In this document: one piece after another, positions 1 through 8,131 of the stretch
Numbering within the stretch: position 1 is the stretch's first letter
Layout: each line of letters begins with the position of its first letter
NCBI GenBank assembly: GCA_002712415.1
Contig: PATO01000018.1
Location: 1 to 18,892 of the forward strand
Source: Actinomycetota bacterium
GTDB lineage: Bacteria; Actinomycetota; Acidimicrobiia; Acidimicrobiales; UBA8592
DNA length: 18,892 nucleotides
Direction: 5' to 3'
Notes under the pieces: model-generated
What the model was told of the DNA's origin: nothing
The model's input: the letters and a program-made list of their open reading frames with translations, nothing else
The model's database searches: none
Made by a program: the position numbers and the translations under genes

Positions 1-371
1 CGAGGCCTGCTCTCCTTGACGACTTCGGGTAAAGCAGCTTCGGCAACTTCGAGCACTCCCATGTCATGATGTCGTTCTTTAGTGAGTAATGCAGTTGCCA
101 CACCACTTTTAAGATTCGCTCCTGATGTATTAGAAACGCAAGCGACTCCAGCATCATTAAGGATTTCGCTCAAGAACCTTGTCGTTGTTGTTTTTCCATT
201 TGTTGCGGATATCAAAACGCTCCCTCTAACTAAACTCCCAGATAATTTAGAAAGGGCCTTTGGATGAAGTCTAAGTAAAACCATCCCAGGTGCAGATGTT
301 CCTCCGCCTCGCCGGAGTAGAGGCGAGAGAAATGCAACGATTTTTCCCATTAACCGAGCAACAAAATACAT
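1..371 (-). CDS. murT: MurT, lipid II isoglutaminyl synthase ligase subunit (N-terminal part, cut by window edge)
   Basis: Only the first ~123 codons are present; the gene continues past position 1. The reverse-strand translation has a Mur-ligase nucleotide-binding loop, SATNGKTTTTR, with the lysine at about residue 60. It is preceded by the arginine/glycine-rich LLRRGGGTS and followed by SNTSGANLKSGVATAL, which fits MurT rather than MurC-F or FolC. MurT works with the GatD glutaminase in the cytoplasm to amidate the D-Glu of lipid II in Gram-positive-type cell walls; gatD would be expected just outside the window. Two in-frame ATGs compete, at 371 and 350. I prefer 371, because a TAACAT hexamer ends 6 nt before it and neither ATG has a good Shine-Dalgarno. 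It lies 108 nt downstream of ettA on the same strand, probably with its own promoter. Confidence 0.85.
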   Translation of the reverse strand, partial: MYFVARLMGKIVAFLSPLLRRGGGTSAPGMVLLRLHPKALSKLSGSLVRGSVLISATNGKTTTTRFLSEILNDAGVACVSNTSGANLKSGVATALLTKERHHDMGVLEVAEAALPEVVKESRP

Positions 372-377
372 AAAGAG

Positions 378-383
378 ATGTTA
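378..383 (-). promoter_or_regulatory. Putative -10 box (TAACAT) for leaderless murT transcript
   Basis: TAACAT on the minus strand ends 6 nt before the murT ATG at 371, the spacing expected if transcription starts at the start codon. No convincing -35 element is visible. It supports the start at 371 over the internal ATG at 350. Confidence 0.45.
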
Positions 384-479
384 CAACCTCTTTCGTATCT
401 ATTTGAGGTCACTCAGACTTACTTTGAAACCAAAACCATAATTAGTTAAATCTTTCGGGCTGAAAATCAGTCCGGAGAA

Positions 480-2153
480 TTAACGAGTTATAGCCTTATA
501 TTTAATTCGAGTCGGTTGATTGTTGCTCCCAAACTCTTTCCGAAGGAAGGCCTCATATTCACTAAAATTTCCTTCAAACCATCGAACTGCAGAATTTCCC
601 TCAAACGCAAGCACGTGAGTAGCAATTCTGTCAAGGAACCAACGGTCGTGGCTAATTACCACTGCACAGCCTGCGAAATCTTCTAGCCCACCCTCCAAAG
701 CTCGTAAAGTATCCACATCTAAATCATTCGTTGGCTCGTCCAGTAGCAATACGTTAGCGCCGCTCTTGAGTACCTTTGCTAGATGAACCCTGTTACGCTC
801 ACCACCTGATAAATCTCCAACAAGCTTTTGTTGGTCCGATCCTCGGAAATTAAACGACGCTGTGTACGCGCGCCCATTCACTTCTTTCCCCCCGATTATG
901 AGATTATCAACACCACCGGTTATCTCTTCATAAACACTTCTAGACGGGTCGAGGGACTCTCGTGATTGATCAACATATCCGAGATCAACTGTTGGCCCAA
1001 TGGTTATCTTGCCTGAATCAACAGGTTCGGTTCCTGTTAGCAAATTGAACAACGTAGATTTGCCAGCCCCATTAGCCCCAACAATTCCAACAATCCCAGC
1101 TTTGGGCAAAGAAAATGATAAGTCCTCTATCAAAAGTTTTTCACCGAAACCCTTCGAAAGCCCATCAACCTCAATAACTAGGTCGCCAAGTCTTTGATCA
1201 ACGGGGATATTAATTTGGAGTTCTCTTTGAGAGCGATCGCTGGACTTTGCTTCTGCGAGAAGTTTATCGTAGGCCGCCAACCGAGCTTTCCCTTTTGCTT
1301 GACGGGCCTTTGGAGCCATTCGCACCCATTCAAGTTCACGGGCTAAAGTTCTCTGCCGTGCGGCGTCCTTGTTTTTTTCCTCGGACAAACGCTTTTCCTT
1401 TTGTTCCAACCAGCTTGAGTAGTTTCCTTGGTATGGGATTCCACGTCCTCTATCGAGCTCAAGGATCCACTCTGCGACGTTGTCGAGAAAATACCGATCG
1501 TGTGTTATTGCCACAACTGTGCCGGCATACTCGTTGAGGAAACGTTCCAGCCAAGCAACTGATTCAGCATCAAGATGATTAGTTGGCTCGTCAAGAAGAA
1601 GTAAATCCGGCTTCGAAAGAAGCAATTTGCATAACGCAACTCTGCGCGTTTCGCCCCCCGACAGGTTTTCAACGCTGGAGTCGCCAGCCGGTAGCCTAAG
1701 GGCATCCATAGCTATCTCCACCATGCGTTGAAGGTCCCACGCTCCCGCAGCCTCAATTTTTCCTTCAATCTCAGCTTGCAAAGATCCGAGCTTTTCAAAA
1801 TCTGCATCTGGGTCGGACCAAGCCTCCAAGACTTGGTCATAATCTTCTAATAGCGAAGCTACTTCTCCGACTCCATCCATTACGTTTTCATATACTGTCT
1901 TCTCAGTGTTTAATTTTGGTTCTTGGGGCAAGTACCCAACAGTGAATGAAGGAGTCAACCTTGCCTCGCCTGTAAATCCATCGTCCAAGCCAGCCATAAT
2001 TTTAAGTAATGAAGACTTTCCCGCACCATTCATACCTAAGACACCTATTTTCGCTCCCGGAAAGAAAGAAAGACTTATATCCTTGAGGACCTCGCGATCT
2101 GGGGGATAGAACCGAGAACACTTGTGCATAGTGAAGATATATTCATGAGCCAT
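480..2153 (-). CDS. ettA: EttA, energy-dependent translational throttle ABC-F ATPase
   Basis: The 557-residue protein has two ABC ATPase modules and no membrane segments; E. coli EttA has 555 residues. Domain 1 has Walker A GMNGAGKS (K46), signature LSGGE at 164-168 and Walker B with D188/E189. The insert at about 95-140 corresponds to the EttA arm. A charged linker at about 250-300 (EWVRMAPKARQAKGKAR) is the P-site tRNA interaction motif. Domain 2 has Walker A with K365, LSGGE at 448-452 and D472/E473. The N-terminus EYIFTMHKCSR and the following PPDREVLKDISLSFFPG are typical of the EttA subfamily. EttA binds the ribosomal E site and gates the first peptide bond according to ATP/ADP level. 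The ATG at 2153 fits the family N-terminus. It has only a distant, weak Shine-Dalgarno (aagg, 13 nt away) but a TACGCT box 7 nt upstream. It is divergent from the HAD gene. Confidence 0.95.
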   Translation of the reverse strand: MAHEYIFTMHKCSRFYPPDREVLKDISLSFFPGAKIGVLGMNGAGKSSLLKIMAGLDDGFTGEARLTPSFTVGYLPQEPKLNTEKTVYENVMDGVGEVASLLEDYDQVLEAWSDPDADFEKLGSLQAEIEGKIEAAGAWDLQRMVEIAMDALRLPAGDSSVENLSGGETRRVALCKLLLSKPDLLLLDEPTNHLDAESVAWLERFLNEYAGTVVAITHDRYFLDNVAEWILELDRGRGIPYQGNYSSWLEQKEKRLSEEKNKDAARQRTLARELEWVRMAPKARQAKGKARLAAYDKLLAEAKSSDRSQRELQINIPVDQRLGDLVIEVDGLSKGFGEKLLIEDLSFSLPKAGIVGIVGANGAGKSTLFNLLTGTEPVDSGKITIGPTVDLGYVDQSRESLDPSRSVYEEITGGVDNLIIGGKEVNGRAYTASFNFRGSDQQKLVGDLSGGERNRVHLAKVLKSGANVLLLDEPTNDLDVDTLRALEGGLEDFAGCAVVISHDRWFLDRIATHVLAFEGNSAVRWFEGNFSEYEAFLRKEFGSNNQPTRIKYKAITR

Positions 2154-2160
2154 GGACTTG

Positions 2161-2166
2161 AGCGTA
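2161..2166 (-). promoter_or_regulatory. Putative -10 box (TACGCT) for leaderless ettA transcript
   Basis: TACGCT on the minus strand ends 7 nt before the ettA ATG. It matches the TANNNT pattern seen at other starts in this window that lack a Shine-Dalgarno. No clear -35 element is visible. Confidence 0.4.
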
Positions 2167-2223
2167 CCTTATCGTTGAACGCTTTTGGGTATTCCTGACT
2201 ATGTCTTGGGTCATCGCAAGTCC

Positions 2224-2229
2224 TATGAT
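2224..2229 (+). promoter_or_regulatory. Putative -10 box (TATGAT) for leaderless HAD-xthA transcript
   Basis: TATGAT is one mismatch from the TATAAT consensus and ends 6 nt before the ATG at 2236. It favours that ATG over the in-frame TTG at 2185, which would place the promoter inside the coding region. The sequence 17 bases upstream has no good -35 match. Confidence 0.5.
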
Positions 2230-2235
2230 CAATCA

Positions 2236-2883
2236 ATGATCAAAGCGATACTTTTTGATTTCGGTGGTGTAATCACGACTAGCCCTTTTGATGCGTTTGA
2301 AGAGTACGAGAAAGAAGCTTCGCTCCCATCTGGTGTCATTCGAAAGATCAACAGCACCAACCCAAATGGTAACGCGTGGGCGAAATTTGAACGCAACGAA
2401 ATAACAAGAGACCAATTTGTCTCTATTTTTGAGGACGAGGCTGTTGCACTTGGATTTAGGATCAGCGCTGAACGCGTTTTGAAATGTCTCGAAACTACAA
2501 TTCGACCAAACATGGTAGATGCTATTAAGTCCCTCAGAAAAGAATATAAATTAGCCGTACTAACAAATAACCTTCTACAAAGCTCTATTGATTCAGGTAC
2601 AGCGAAAAGAAGCCCCACAGCCCATCTAGATACAGTGGTTAACTTAGTAGACGATGTCATAGAGTCCTCAAAGATAGGAGCAAGAAAACCTGAAAGAGTA
2701 TTTTACGAAGAAGCATGCCGAGTAATTGACGTTGATCCAATCGAATGTGTTTTTCTTGATGATTTGGGTATAAATCTTAAACCAGCCCGCAAAATGGGCA
2801 TGCGTACAATTAAGGTGACGAGTGAACAACAAGCACTCAATGACTTATATGAAGTCTTGAGAGAAAATAAAAGTAAGGAGTAA
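2236..2883 (+). CDS. HAD-superfamily hydrolase (ACAD10 / epoxide-hydrolase N-domain-like)
   Basis: The 215-residue protein has all four HAD motifs. Motif I is ILFDFGGVI, with the nucleophile Asp at residue 8; motif II is AVLTNN; motif III contains the lysine of ARKPERVFYEE; motif IV is FLDDLGINLKPARKMGM. The second motif-I aspartate (DxD) is replaced by glycine. This is normal in the subgroup that includes the N-terminal domains of soluble epoxide hydrolase and ACAD10, so it does not imply inactivity. Likely a cytoplasmic phosphatase or related hydrolase; the substrate cannot be read from sequence. A longer reading from TTG 2185 adds 17 residues unlike the family, so the ATG at 2236 is chosen, just before the first beta strand. 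Its stop lies 3 nt before xthA, so the two are probably co-transcribed. Confidence 0.85.
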   Translation: MIKAILFDFGGVITTSPFDAFEEYEKEASLPSGVIRKINSTNPNGNAWAKFERNEITRDQFVSIFEDEAVALGFRISAERVLKCLETTIRPNMVDAIKSLRKEYKLAVLTNNLLQSSIDSGTAKRSPTAHLDTVVNLVDDVIESSKIGARKPERVFYEEACRVIDVDPIECVFLDDLGINLKPARKMGMRTIKVTSEQQALNDLYEVLRENKSKE

Positions 2884-2886
2884 TTA

Positions 2887-3666
2887 ATGCGAATCGCCAC
2901 ATGGAATGTCAACTCCTTAAAAGCAAGAATGCCTAGAGTAGTTGACTGGGTTGCCAGATTTAATCCATCTGTTTTGTGTCTACAAGAAACGAAGATGGCT
3001 TCTGACGCGTTCCCGCATTCCGCCTTCGAAGAGATGGGCTACGAAAGCGTGCACAATGGTCAAGGCAGGTGGAATGGTGTTGCGATCCTAAGCAACGTCG
3101 GTCTAGATAATGTATGTTACGGCTTCGATGATGGGAAACCAGAGGATCCTGATGCCCGAATTATCTGGGCGACTTGTAACGGTGTTCGTGTTGCTAGCGC
3201 ATATATTCCCAATGGGCGAGAAGTAGGGCATGAACACTATCACTACAAACTTGACTGGTTATCGAGATTGAGATCTCACCTCGAATTAAATAATGACCCA
3301 AGTGAAAACCTTGCCATTCTTGGTGACTTTAACGTTGCTCCAGAAGATCGAGATGTCTGGGATATCAATTCGTTTAAAGGAGCAACCCATGTAAGTAAGC
3401 CTGAGAGGGATGCTTACTTTAAAGTATTAGATTGGGGACTCATTGACTCGCTCCGCGACCAATGCCCTGATGAGGCTGGGGTCTATACCTTTTGGGATTA
3501 TCGTCAAGGTAGCTTCTACAAAAAAATGGGGATGAGAATTGACTTTATATTGCCAACTATTGCAATGCATCAGGGAATAGAAACCATCGTTGTGGACCGA
3601 AACGCGCGAAAAGGGGAAAAGCCTTCTGATCATGCGCCTGTTGTCGCCGACTTTTCTCTGATCTGA
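2887..3666 (+). CDS. xthA: Exodeoxyribonuclease III / AP endonuclease
   Basis: This 259-residue protein is an exonuclease III-family base-excision-repair enzyme that cuts 5' of abasic sites and removes 3' blocks. The catalytic set of the endonuclease/exonuclease/phosphatase fold is complete: N7 in ATWNVNS, E34 in LCLQETK, Y107 in ASAYIPNG, D148 and N150 in LGDFNVAP, a metal-site RIDFIL segment near the C-terminus, and D248/H249 in SDHAP. The length matches E. coli Xth closely, so the gene looks intact. The ATG is fixed by a strong AAGGAG at 2875-2880, inside the end of the HAD gene, which suggests translation within one transcript. It converges with the APC permease gene, leaving only 4 nt between the two stops. 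Confidence 0.95.
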   Translation: MRIATWNVNSLKARMPRVVDWVARFNPSVLCLQETKMASDAFPHSAFEEMGYESVHNGQGRWNGVAILSNVGLDNVCYGFDDGKPEDPDARIIWATCNGVRVASAYIPNGREVGHEHYHYKLDWLSRLRSHLELNNDPSENLAILGDFNVAPEDRDVWDINSFKGATHVSKPERDAYFKVLDWGLIDSLRDQCPDEAGVYTFWDYRQGSFYKKMGMRIDFILPTIAMHQGIETIVVDRNARKGEKPSDHAPVVADFSLI

Positions 3667-3670
3667 CTCT

Positions 3671-5755
3671 TCAGGCTGAGTTAGCTAATTCATCAGAGCC
3701 AGGAAGTTCACCAATCGGCCCAATAATAGTCAGTTGATCGTCAGCAAGGAGTTCCGTGTCAGGATCAGCTCTGAGTACTCGTTCATCCCTACGGATAGCT
3801 TCAATGTGGAGGTCTTTATCTAAAGTCAGATCTCCTACTCTTTTGCCGATAAGAGAACGCAACGCTGTTTCAGGTAAGAGTGGATACTGCCCAATTTCTA
3901 AGCCAGGTAAAAGTCCATCTTTGACTTCTGCTTCGTGAGCTGCGTCCAAGGATACCGCAGACTTATTGTCATCTAAATAGCCGGCTAGCTCTCCAGCTAG
4001 ACGAAGGGCGCGACCTGGTTTTACCGTGGTTCCGGCAAGAAAAAATAAAGCATTCACGCGTTCATTTCGGCCTCCCCATTCGGCAGGTATTACGATACCA
4101 GCCTCACTTTTTACGATTACTAAATGATCATCCTCAGCGTCATCAAAGAACGCTAGTGGTGTTGCTGTAGGATGAGTTTGCGAGGGCTGTATCCAAAGCG
4201 AACCTGTTTCTAAAAATTGTTCATTAACCGTATCAGCATCAATTCCTATCCGATGACCTAAAACCTGCGAAGCGCGAGTCGCTGCTAGATCAATATCGCC
4301 ATCATTCGGAACATAGAGCACTGAAGCTCTCGCAATTAGACCAGCGTAGTCATCCTCGGAGCGAAGCCCGTGGCTTTGCATCGCAGCAGAAATTTCCCGA
4401 TCAACGCTGGTATCAGCTGCCCGACCTAGTCGCTCGTAAATGTGATGTATTGCACCAGCTGTTTGTGTTGCTTTCTTCTTTCCTATGAAGTGATACCAAA
4501 TAAGTGTCAACAAAGTTGCAGCGCACACCAGAATCAATGGGAATGATCCAAGCTTTACGATGAGATATAAAGAGATACCGATACCAAGAATTTGGGTGAA
4601 AGGATAGAGAGGAGTTTTAAAGCCTGGGGCATATGAAGATATCTTTGCAGACCTGAGCACGATTACAGCTAAATTTACAAGAGCTAATTTAACCAAAACA
4701 AAGGCGCTTGCAAGCTTAGCGATCGCTCCTGCTCCAAAGGCGATCACCACAAATGACATACCTGCCCCAGTTAGAATGATGCCCCAAATAGGTGTCCCAA
4801 ATCTACTAAGCTCAAGAAATTTTGTGCTCATGAGGCCATCGCGGCTCATTGCCATGGGGTAGCGTGCCGCTGCAAGAATTCCAGCATTAGCCGCCGAAGC
4901 AAAAGCGGCTAATGCAGCTGCGATAACAAATCCTGCGCCGACGGCTGGCATGAAGTACTCGGCAGCAGTATGAAGGGGAGCTTGATCGACTATCAGGTCA
5001 TCAGCAGGTACAACCGCAACTGCTACTAAAACACCGACTGTATAAACTACAGTGCTGACAAATAACGAAACGATTACACCAAGAGGAATATTTTTTGAAG
5101 GATCTTCAACCTCTTCTGCGATGCTCGCAACTTTTGTCAAGCCTCCGTAGCTAACGAAAACAAGGCCGATAGCAGCGACAAATCCGCTCGACCCGCTTGT
5201 AAAGAAGGGGTCGAAATCACCAAGTCCACTATTGGTATCTGGTAGTCCAGCTATCATGTACCACCCCATAATGCCGAGCAGAAAAGCCACCATCCCCATT
5301 TGCAGGGAAGCACTGGTTTTCGAGCCAACAATATTCAGGACAGTAAAGAAAGCTATCAAGCAAATAGCAGTGGGTTTTGCTGGTAAGTCAACAATTAAAT
5401 TTAGATAAGCGCTCATGCCAACTAACGCGAAAGCGTCCTTCATGACAAGCGAGACCCATGTAGAGACTGCGCTAAGAGTTCCTCCTGCAGGACCGAGTGC
5501 TCTTGCAAGAAAATAGTAGAGACCGCCGGCTCGAGGCATTGCCGTAGACAACTCTGAGACGCTAAGCATGGCTGGCAACGCAAGAAGGCCCGCCACTAAA
5601 TAGGCTAGAACAGCAGATGGGCCAGCTTTATCGACCGCGAAGCTGGGAAGAAAGAATAAGCCTGCGCTAATTGTTCCACCAGTACTTAAGACAAAGACGT
5701 GTCGAAGACCTAAAGACCTCTGGAGGTCTGAAGAAGATGAGTCCTTACCGGCCAT
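3671..5755 (-). CDS. APC-family amino acid permease with C-terminal EIIA-like and RCK_C-like domains
   Basis: The 694-residue membrane protein starts with a short polar tail and TM1 carrying STGGTISAGLFFLP, the APC-family helix-break motif. About 12 hydrophobic segments follow to about residue 430. Typical APC loop features include MPRAGGLYYFLARALGP and the EEVEDPSKNIPLG segment. Unlike ordinary APC permeases (450-500 aa) it has about 250 further cytoplasmic residues. A stretch at about 460-615 resembles a PTS EIIA type-2 fold (LETGSLWIQPSQ, then RVNALFFLAGTTV), but I see no histidine at the usual phosphorylation site. The last ~64 residues (GKRVGDLTLDKDLHIEAIRR to ADDQLTIIGP) look like RCK_C/TrkA-C. 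The substrate is unknown. The ATG at 5755 is chosen over the in-frame TTG at 5770, since a TAAGAT box ends 5 nt before it. It lies 38 nt downstream of uvrD2. Confidence 0.88.
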   Translation of the reverse strand: MAGKDSSSSDLQRSLGLRHVFVLSTGGTISAGLFFLPSFAVDKAGPSAVLAYLVAGLLALPAMLSVSELSTAMPRAGGLYYFLARALGPAGGTLSAVSTWVSLVMKDAFALVGMSAYLNLIVDLPAKPTAICLIAFFTVLNIVGSKTSASLQMGMVAFLLGIMGWYMIAGLPDTNSGLGDFDPFFTSGSSGFVAAIGLVFVSYGGLTKVASIAEEVEDPSKNIPLGVIVSLFVSTVVYTVGVLVAVAVVPADDLIVDQAPLHTAAEYFMPAVGAGFVIAAALAAFASAANAGILAAARYPMAMSRDGLMSTKFLELSRFGTPIWGIILTGAGMSFVVIAFGAGAIAKLASAFVLVKLALVNLAVIVLRSAKISSYAPGFKTPLYPFTQILGIGISLYLIVKLGSFPLILVCAATLLTLIWYHFIGKKKATQTAGAIHHIYERLGRAADTSVDREISAAMQSHGLRSEDDYAGLIARASVLYVPNDGDIDLAATRASQVLGHRIGIDADTVNEQFLETGSLWIQPSQTHPTATPLAFFDDAEDDHLVIVKSEAGIVIPAEWGGRNERVNALFFLAGTTVKPGRALRLAGELAGYLDDNKSAVSLDAAHEAEVKDGLLPGLEIGQYPLLPETALRSLIGKRVGDLTLDKDLHIEAIRRDERVLRADPDTELLADDQLTIIGPIGELPGSDELANSA

Positions 5756-5760
5756 GCGAA

Positions 5761-5766
5761 ATCTTA
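5761..5766 (-). promoter_or_regulatory. Putative -10 box (TAAGAT) before the APC permease
   Basis: TAAGAT on the minus strand ends 5 nt before the permease ATG, in the 38-nt gap after uvrD2. No Shine-Dalgarno is visible. The gene may have its own leaderless transcript even though it sits close behind uvrD2. Confidence 0.35.
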
Positions 5767-5793
5767 GCAATTTAAGTCAGTTAACTGGGAATA

Positions 5794-7515
5794 TTACGAA
5801 AAGATTTCAATTATCTGTTCCCCAAAGCGATCAATTACTACAGAGCTGACCTGAGGTATCTTCCTCAGATCTTTTATTGATTTGGGTTTATTTGAAACTA
5901 GTGCAGCGATGGCATCATCTGAAAGTACGATCTCAGGTTTTGAGTCGTTAGCTTTGGCAATGTTTCTCCTAATTGAGTCCAATTCGTCCATGCAACTTTG
6001 CTCACTATTAAATGCTTTCTGTTGATGATCCGTCACATTTTGAGAACCAAGAAAGGCTCGTATCTTCTGAGATAAGGCCTTCCTATCCCCGTCAAACTTC
6101 AATGGAGTCGGATCCAAGAGGTCAGATAGTTCCCGAATATACATGGAAGGTTTTCTGCTTCGTTTGCTTCCTAGAGCACGATTTCTCGCCCATGAAATAT
6201 GAAGCTGTTCCTCGGCTCTCGTCAATCCAACAAAGAATAGGCGTCGCTCTTCCTCTAAAGCTAACTCAGTATTGGCATGGGCAATAGGGTGGAAGCCTTC
6301 CTCAACCCCGCACAGGTGAACTATTTTCCACTCCAATCCCTTTGCTGCGTGAAGCGTAAGAATTTGGACACCATCGTCTCTACCTGCTCCTGATTCTCTA
6401 TCAGATGCCACCGTAAATTTAATCTCTTGCTCTTGAAAAGCCTCAACAATTGGAGGTATCTGAGCATGTGTTCTGACCAATACCGCTTGGTCGCTAAGAT
6501 CAATATCGCCAATCGCAAGCTCTTTGACGAGCCTAGCAACGCTACGAGCTTCTTCGTGTTCATCTAACTCTGCTCGGATCGTCGGTAAGCGACCACTTTG
6601 CATTTTCGGATCGAGGCGTTCCATCATCGGAAGGATGGAAGAAGATAAAGCCAATATTTCTGGACTTGAACGAAAGTTATCCTTCAATATAACCGTTTGC
6701 GAATTCGAGAAATACTGCTCAAAATCATTTAAAAACCTAGCGTCCGCACCATTCCACGAATAGATTGCTTGGCACGGATCTCCCACAACTGTTAACGAAC
6801 TGCTTGACCCTAACCAAGCCTGAAGAAGCGCAAATTGTAGAGGATTGACATCTTGAAATTCATCAACGAATAAGTCTTTGAATTTCCAATGACGAGCCTC
6901 TGCATAATTTGCATCTTCTGCCAAGAACCTTATTGCAAGCTGGATGATGTCATCATAATCAATAAAATTTTCTTTTCTTTTTAACTCTATGTACTTTTGG
7001 AAAGACTCAACCACAGAAACGAAAGGGACAACATCTACTCGTCCAGCATTTTCGGCTTCTGAAATATAATCGTCAACTGAAATTCTTCTCGCAGTCGCCC
7101 AGTTGATTTCAGCCAAAATAAAATTACGCTCCGCATGATTAAAATTTTTAGGCAAGATCCGAGAAAGGTAACTACCTTGATTACTGATCAAATCTGGTTC
7201 GTCTCTAATGCCAAGATCCTTCCATCTAGCTTTTATCTGTCTGTAAGCGATTGAATGGAAAGTTCCAGTCTCTACTAATGACGCTTCGCCCATTGTTGCC
7301 ATTCTGTTTTTTATTTCAGTGGCTGCTTTATTCGTAAAAGCGAGACAAAGTGAGTGTTCAGGTTCTATTCGAACAGCGTTTATCTGGTAAGCAATTCGAT
7401 GAGTTAAAACTCGAGTTTTGCCGGTTCCGGCACCGGCAAGTATTCGTAAATGCCGTGCATCAGAGCGAACAGCAGCAAATTGCTTCTCAGTCATATTTTT
7501 ATCAAGAAACTCCAC
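5794..7515 (-). CDS. uvrD2: UvrD2-like superfamily 1 DNA helicase with C-terminal HRDC domain
   Basis: The 573-residue protein has the UvrD/Rep motif series: Q motif MTEKQFAAV, Walker A AGAGTGKT (K33), motif Ia AFTNKAATEIKNRM, motif II VDEFQD (218-222), motif III VGDPCQAIYSWNGAD, motif IV NFRSSPEIL, motif V LTLHAAKGLEW and motif VI FFVGLTRAEEQL. Residues about 507-573 form an HRDC domain (LDSIRRNIAK through DRFGEQIIEIF). Helicase plus HRDC is the architecture of actinobacterial UvrD2, an ATP-dependent 3'-5' translocase of DNA repair. Mycobacterial UvrD2 is ~700 aa and has a tetracysteine module between the two parts; here that linker has one cysteine at most. The GTG at 7515 is chosen because a TAGTCT box ends 6 nt before it; ATG at 7494 is the alternative. 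It is divergent from the PH-domain gene. Confidence 0.9.
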   Translation of the reverse strand: MEFLDKNMTEKQFAAVRSDARHLRILAGAGTGKTRVLTHRIAYQINAVRIEPEHSLCLAFTNKAATEIKNRMATMGEASLVETGTFHSIAYRQIKARWKDLGIRDEPDLISNQGSYLSRILPKNFNHAERNFILAEINWATARRISVDDYISEAENAGRVDVVPFVSVVESFQKYIELKRKENFIDYDDIIQLAIRFLAEDANYAEARHWKFKDLFVDEFQDVNPLQFALLQAWLGSSSSLTVVGDPCQAIYSWNGADARFLNDFEQYFSNSQTVILKDNFRSSPEILALSSSILPMMERLDPKMQSGRLPTIRAELDEHEEARSVARLVKELAIGDIDLSDQAVLVRTHAQIPPIVEAFQEQEIKFTVASDRESGAGRDDGVQILTLHAAKGLEWKIVHLCGVEEGFHPIAHANTELALEEERRLFFVGLTRAEEQLHISWARNRALGSKRSRKPSMYIRELSDLLDPTPLKFDGDRKALSQKIRAFLGSQNVTDHQQKAFNSEQSCMDELDSIRRNIAKANDSKPEIVLSDDAIAALVSNKPKSIKDLRKIPQVSSVVIDRFGEQIIEIFS

Positions 7516-7521
7516 GGCATG

Positions 7522-7527
7522 AGACTA
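7522..7527 (-). promoter_or_regulatory. Putative -10 box (TAGTCT) for leaderless uvrD2 transcript
   Basis: TAGTCT on the minus strand ends 6 nt before the GTG start at 7515, which has no Shine-Dalgarno. It supports the GTG over the internal ATG at 7494. Confidence 0.45.
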
Positions 7528-7597
7528 GCGTGGAAGTACGTTAAGTATCTAGTGAAGAAGTTATTGGACGAAAATAAAGTACTAGAGTGATATCAGC

Positions 7598-8047
7598 ATG
7601 GGTTATCAGGTACTAGCGCTAAATGACAATGAAGAAATAATGATTGACCTTCGCAAGCATGTCCTTGCGCTGGCTCAATCATTCATAGCATTCTTGGCTT
7701 TCTCTGGCCTTGTAATCTTTCTTTATTCAGTTACGAAGTGGTGGTGGTTCTTGCTCTTTTGGTTCTGGATTGCGCTGATATTCTTTGGTCGTTACATAAA
7801 TTACAGACAAGAGAGGTTTCTTATCACTACCCAGCGTGTTGTTTTTCGTCATGGAACCTTAAAAATGAGCATTTATGAAATCCCATTATCAAAGATCACT
7901 GCGGTTATCTCGCGTCAAGGTATTTTGGGGCGACTTGCTGGTTTTGGAACTTTAAGTATTGAACACTCTGATGACAGGATGTCAGTTTATGAGATGCTTC
8001 CACAGCCAGAATTAATCAAAAGAGAACTGTCTCAGCTGATTCAATAA
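7598..8047 (+). CDS. Membrane-anchored PH-domain protein (bPH2 / YdbS-YdbT-like)
   Basis: The 149-residue protein has a short N-terminal part with NDNEEIMIDLRKH, the lead-in typical of bacterial PH proteins. Two hydrophobic helices follow at about 24-45 and 48-66, the second rich in tryptophan. A soluble bPH2 domain at about 70-149 has RFLITTQRVVFRHG, a strand giving IPLSKITAV, then GFGTLSI. This is the usual compact architecture of membrane proteins annotated as PH domain or YdbS-like; the family's biochemical role is not established. The ATG at 7598 has no Shine-Dalgarno. A possible -10 (TGATAT or TAGAGT) lies close upstream but with atypical spacing. It is divergent from uvrD2, and an 84-nt gap separates it from the racemase gene. 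Confidence 0.8.
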   Translation: MGYQVLALNDNEEIMIDLRKHVLALAQSFIAFLAFSGLVIFLYSVTKWWWFLLFWFWIALIFFGRYINYRQERFLITTQRVVFRHGTLKMSIYEIPLSKITAVISRQGILGRLAGFGTLSIEHSDDRMSVYEMLPQPELIKRELSQLIQ

Positions 8048-8120
8048 GTACTGTTAAATGGTAGCGAAAAGTTTAGTTTGAAAAAAGAATGACTTCAGTA
8101 AGGAATGTAGGACAACTAAC

Positions 8121-8126
8121 AGGAGG
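8121..8126 (+). promoter_or_regulatory. Strong Shine-Dalgarno (AGGAGG) fixing a GTG start
   Basis: A perfect AGGAGG lies 5 nt before the GTG at 8132. It identifies the GTG as the racemase start, giving an N-terminus that matches the family. Confidence 0.8.
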
Positions 8127-8131
8127 TTCAA

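Noticed and set aside
456..474. Hairpin with 8-base arms (CGGGCTGA / TCAGTCCG) just after the ettA stop, a possible terminator
   Set aside because: On the ettA transcript one pair becomes an A-C mismatch, the loop is only 3 nt, and no U-run follows. Not a convincing intrinsic terminator.
2185..2235. N-terminal extension of the HAD protein from TTG 2185
   Set aside because: The extra 17 residues do not resemble the family, and the TATGAT box would lie inside the coding sequence; ATG 2236 starts right at the first beta strand.
2229..2660. Minus-strand open frame of 143 codons over the HAD gene
   Set aside because: Antisense shadow of the HAD hydrolase, which has all four family motifs; the shadow translation has no recognisable domain.
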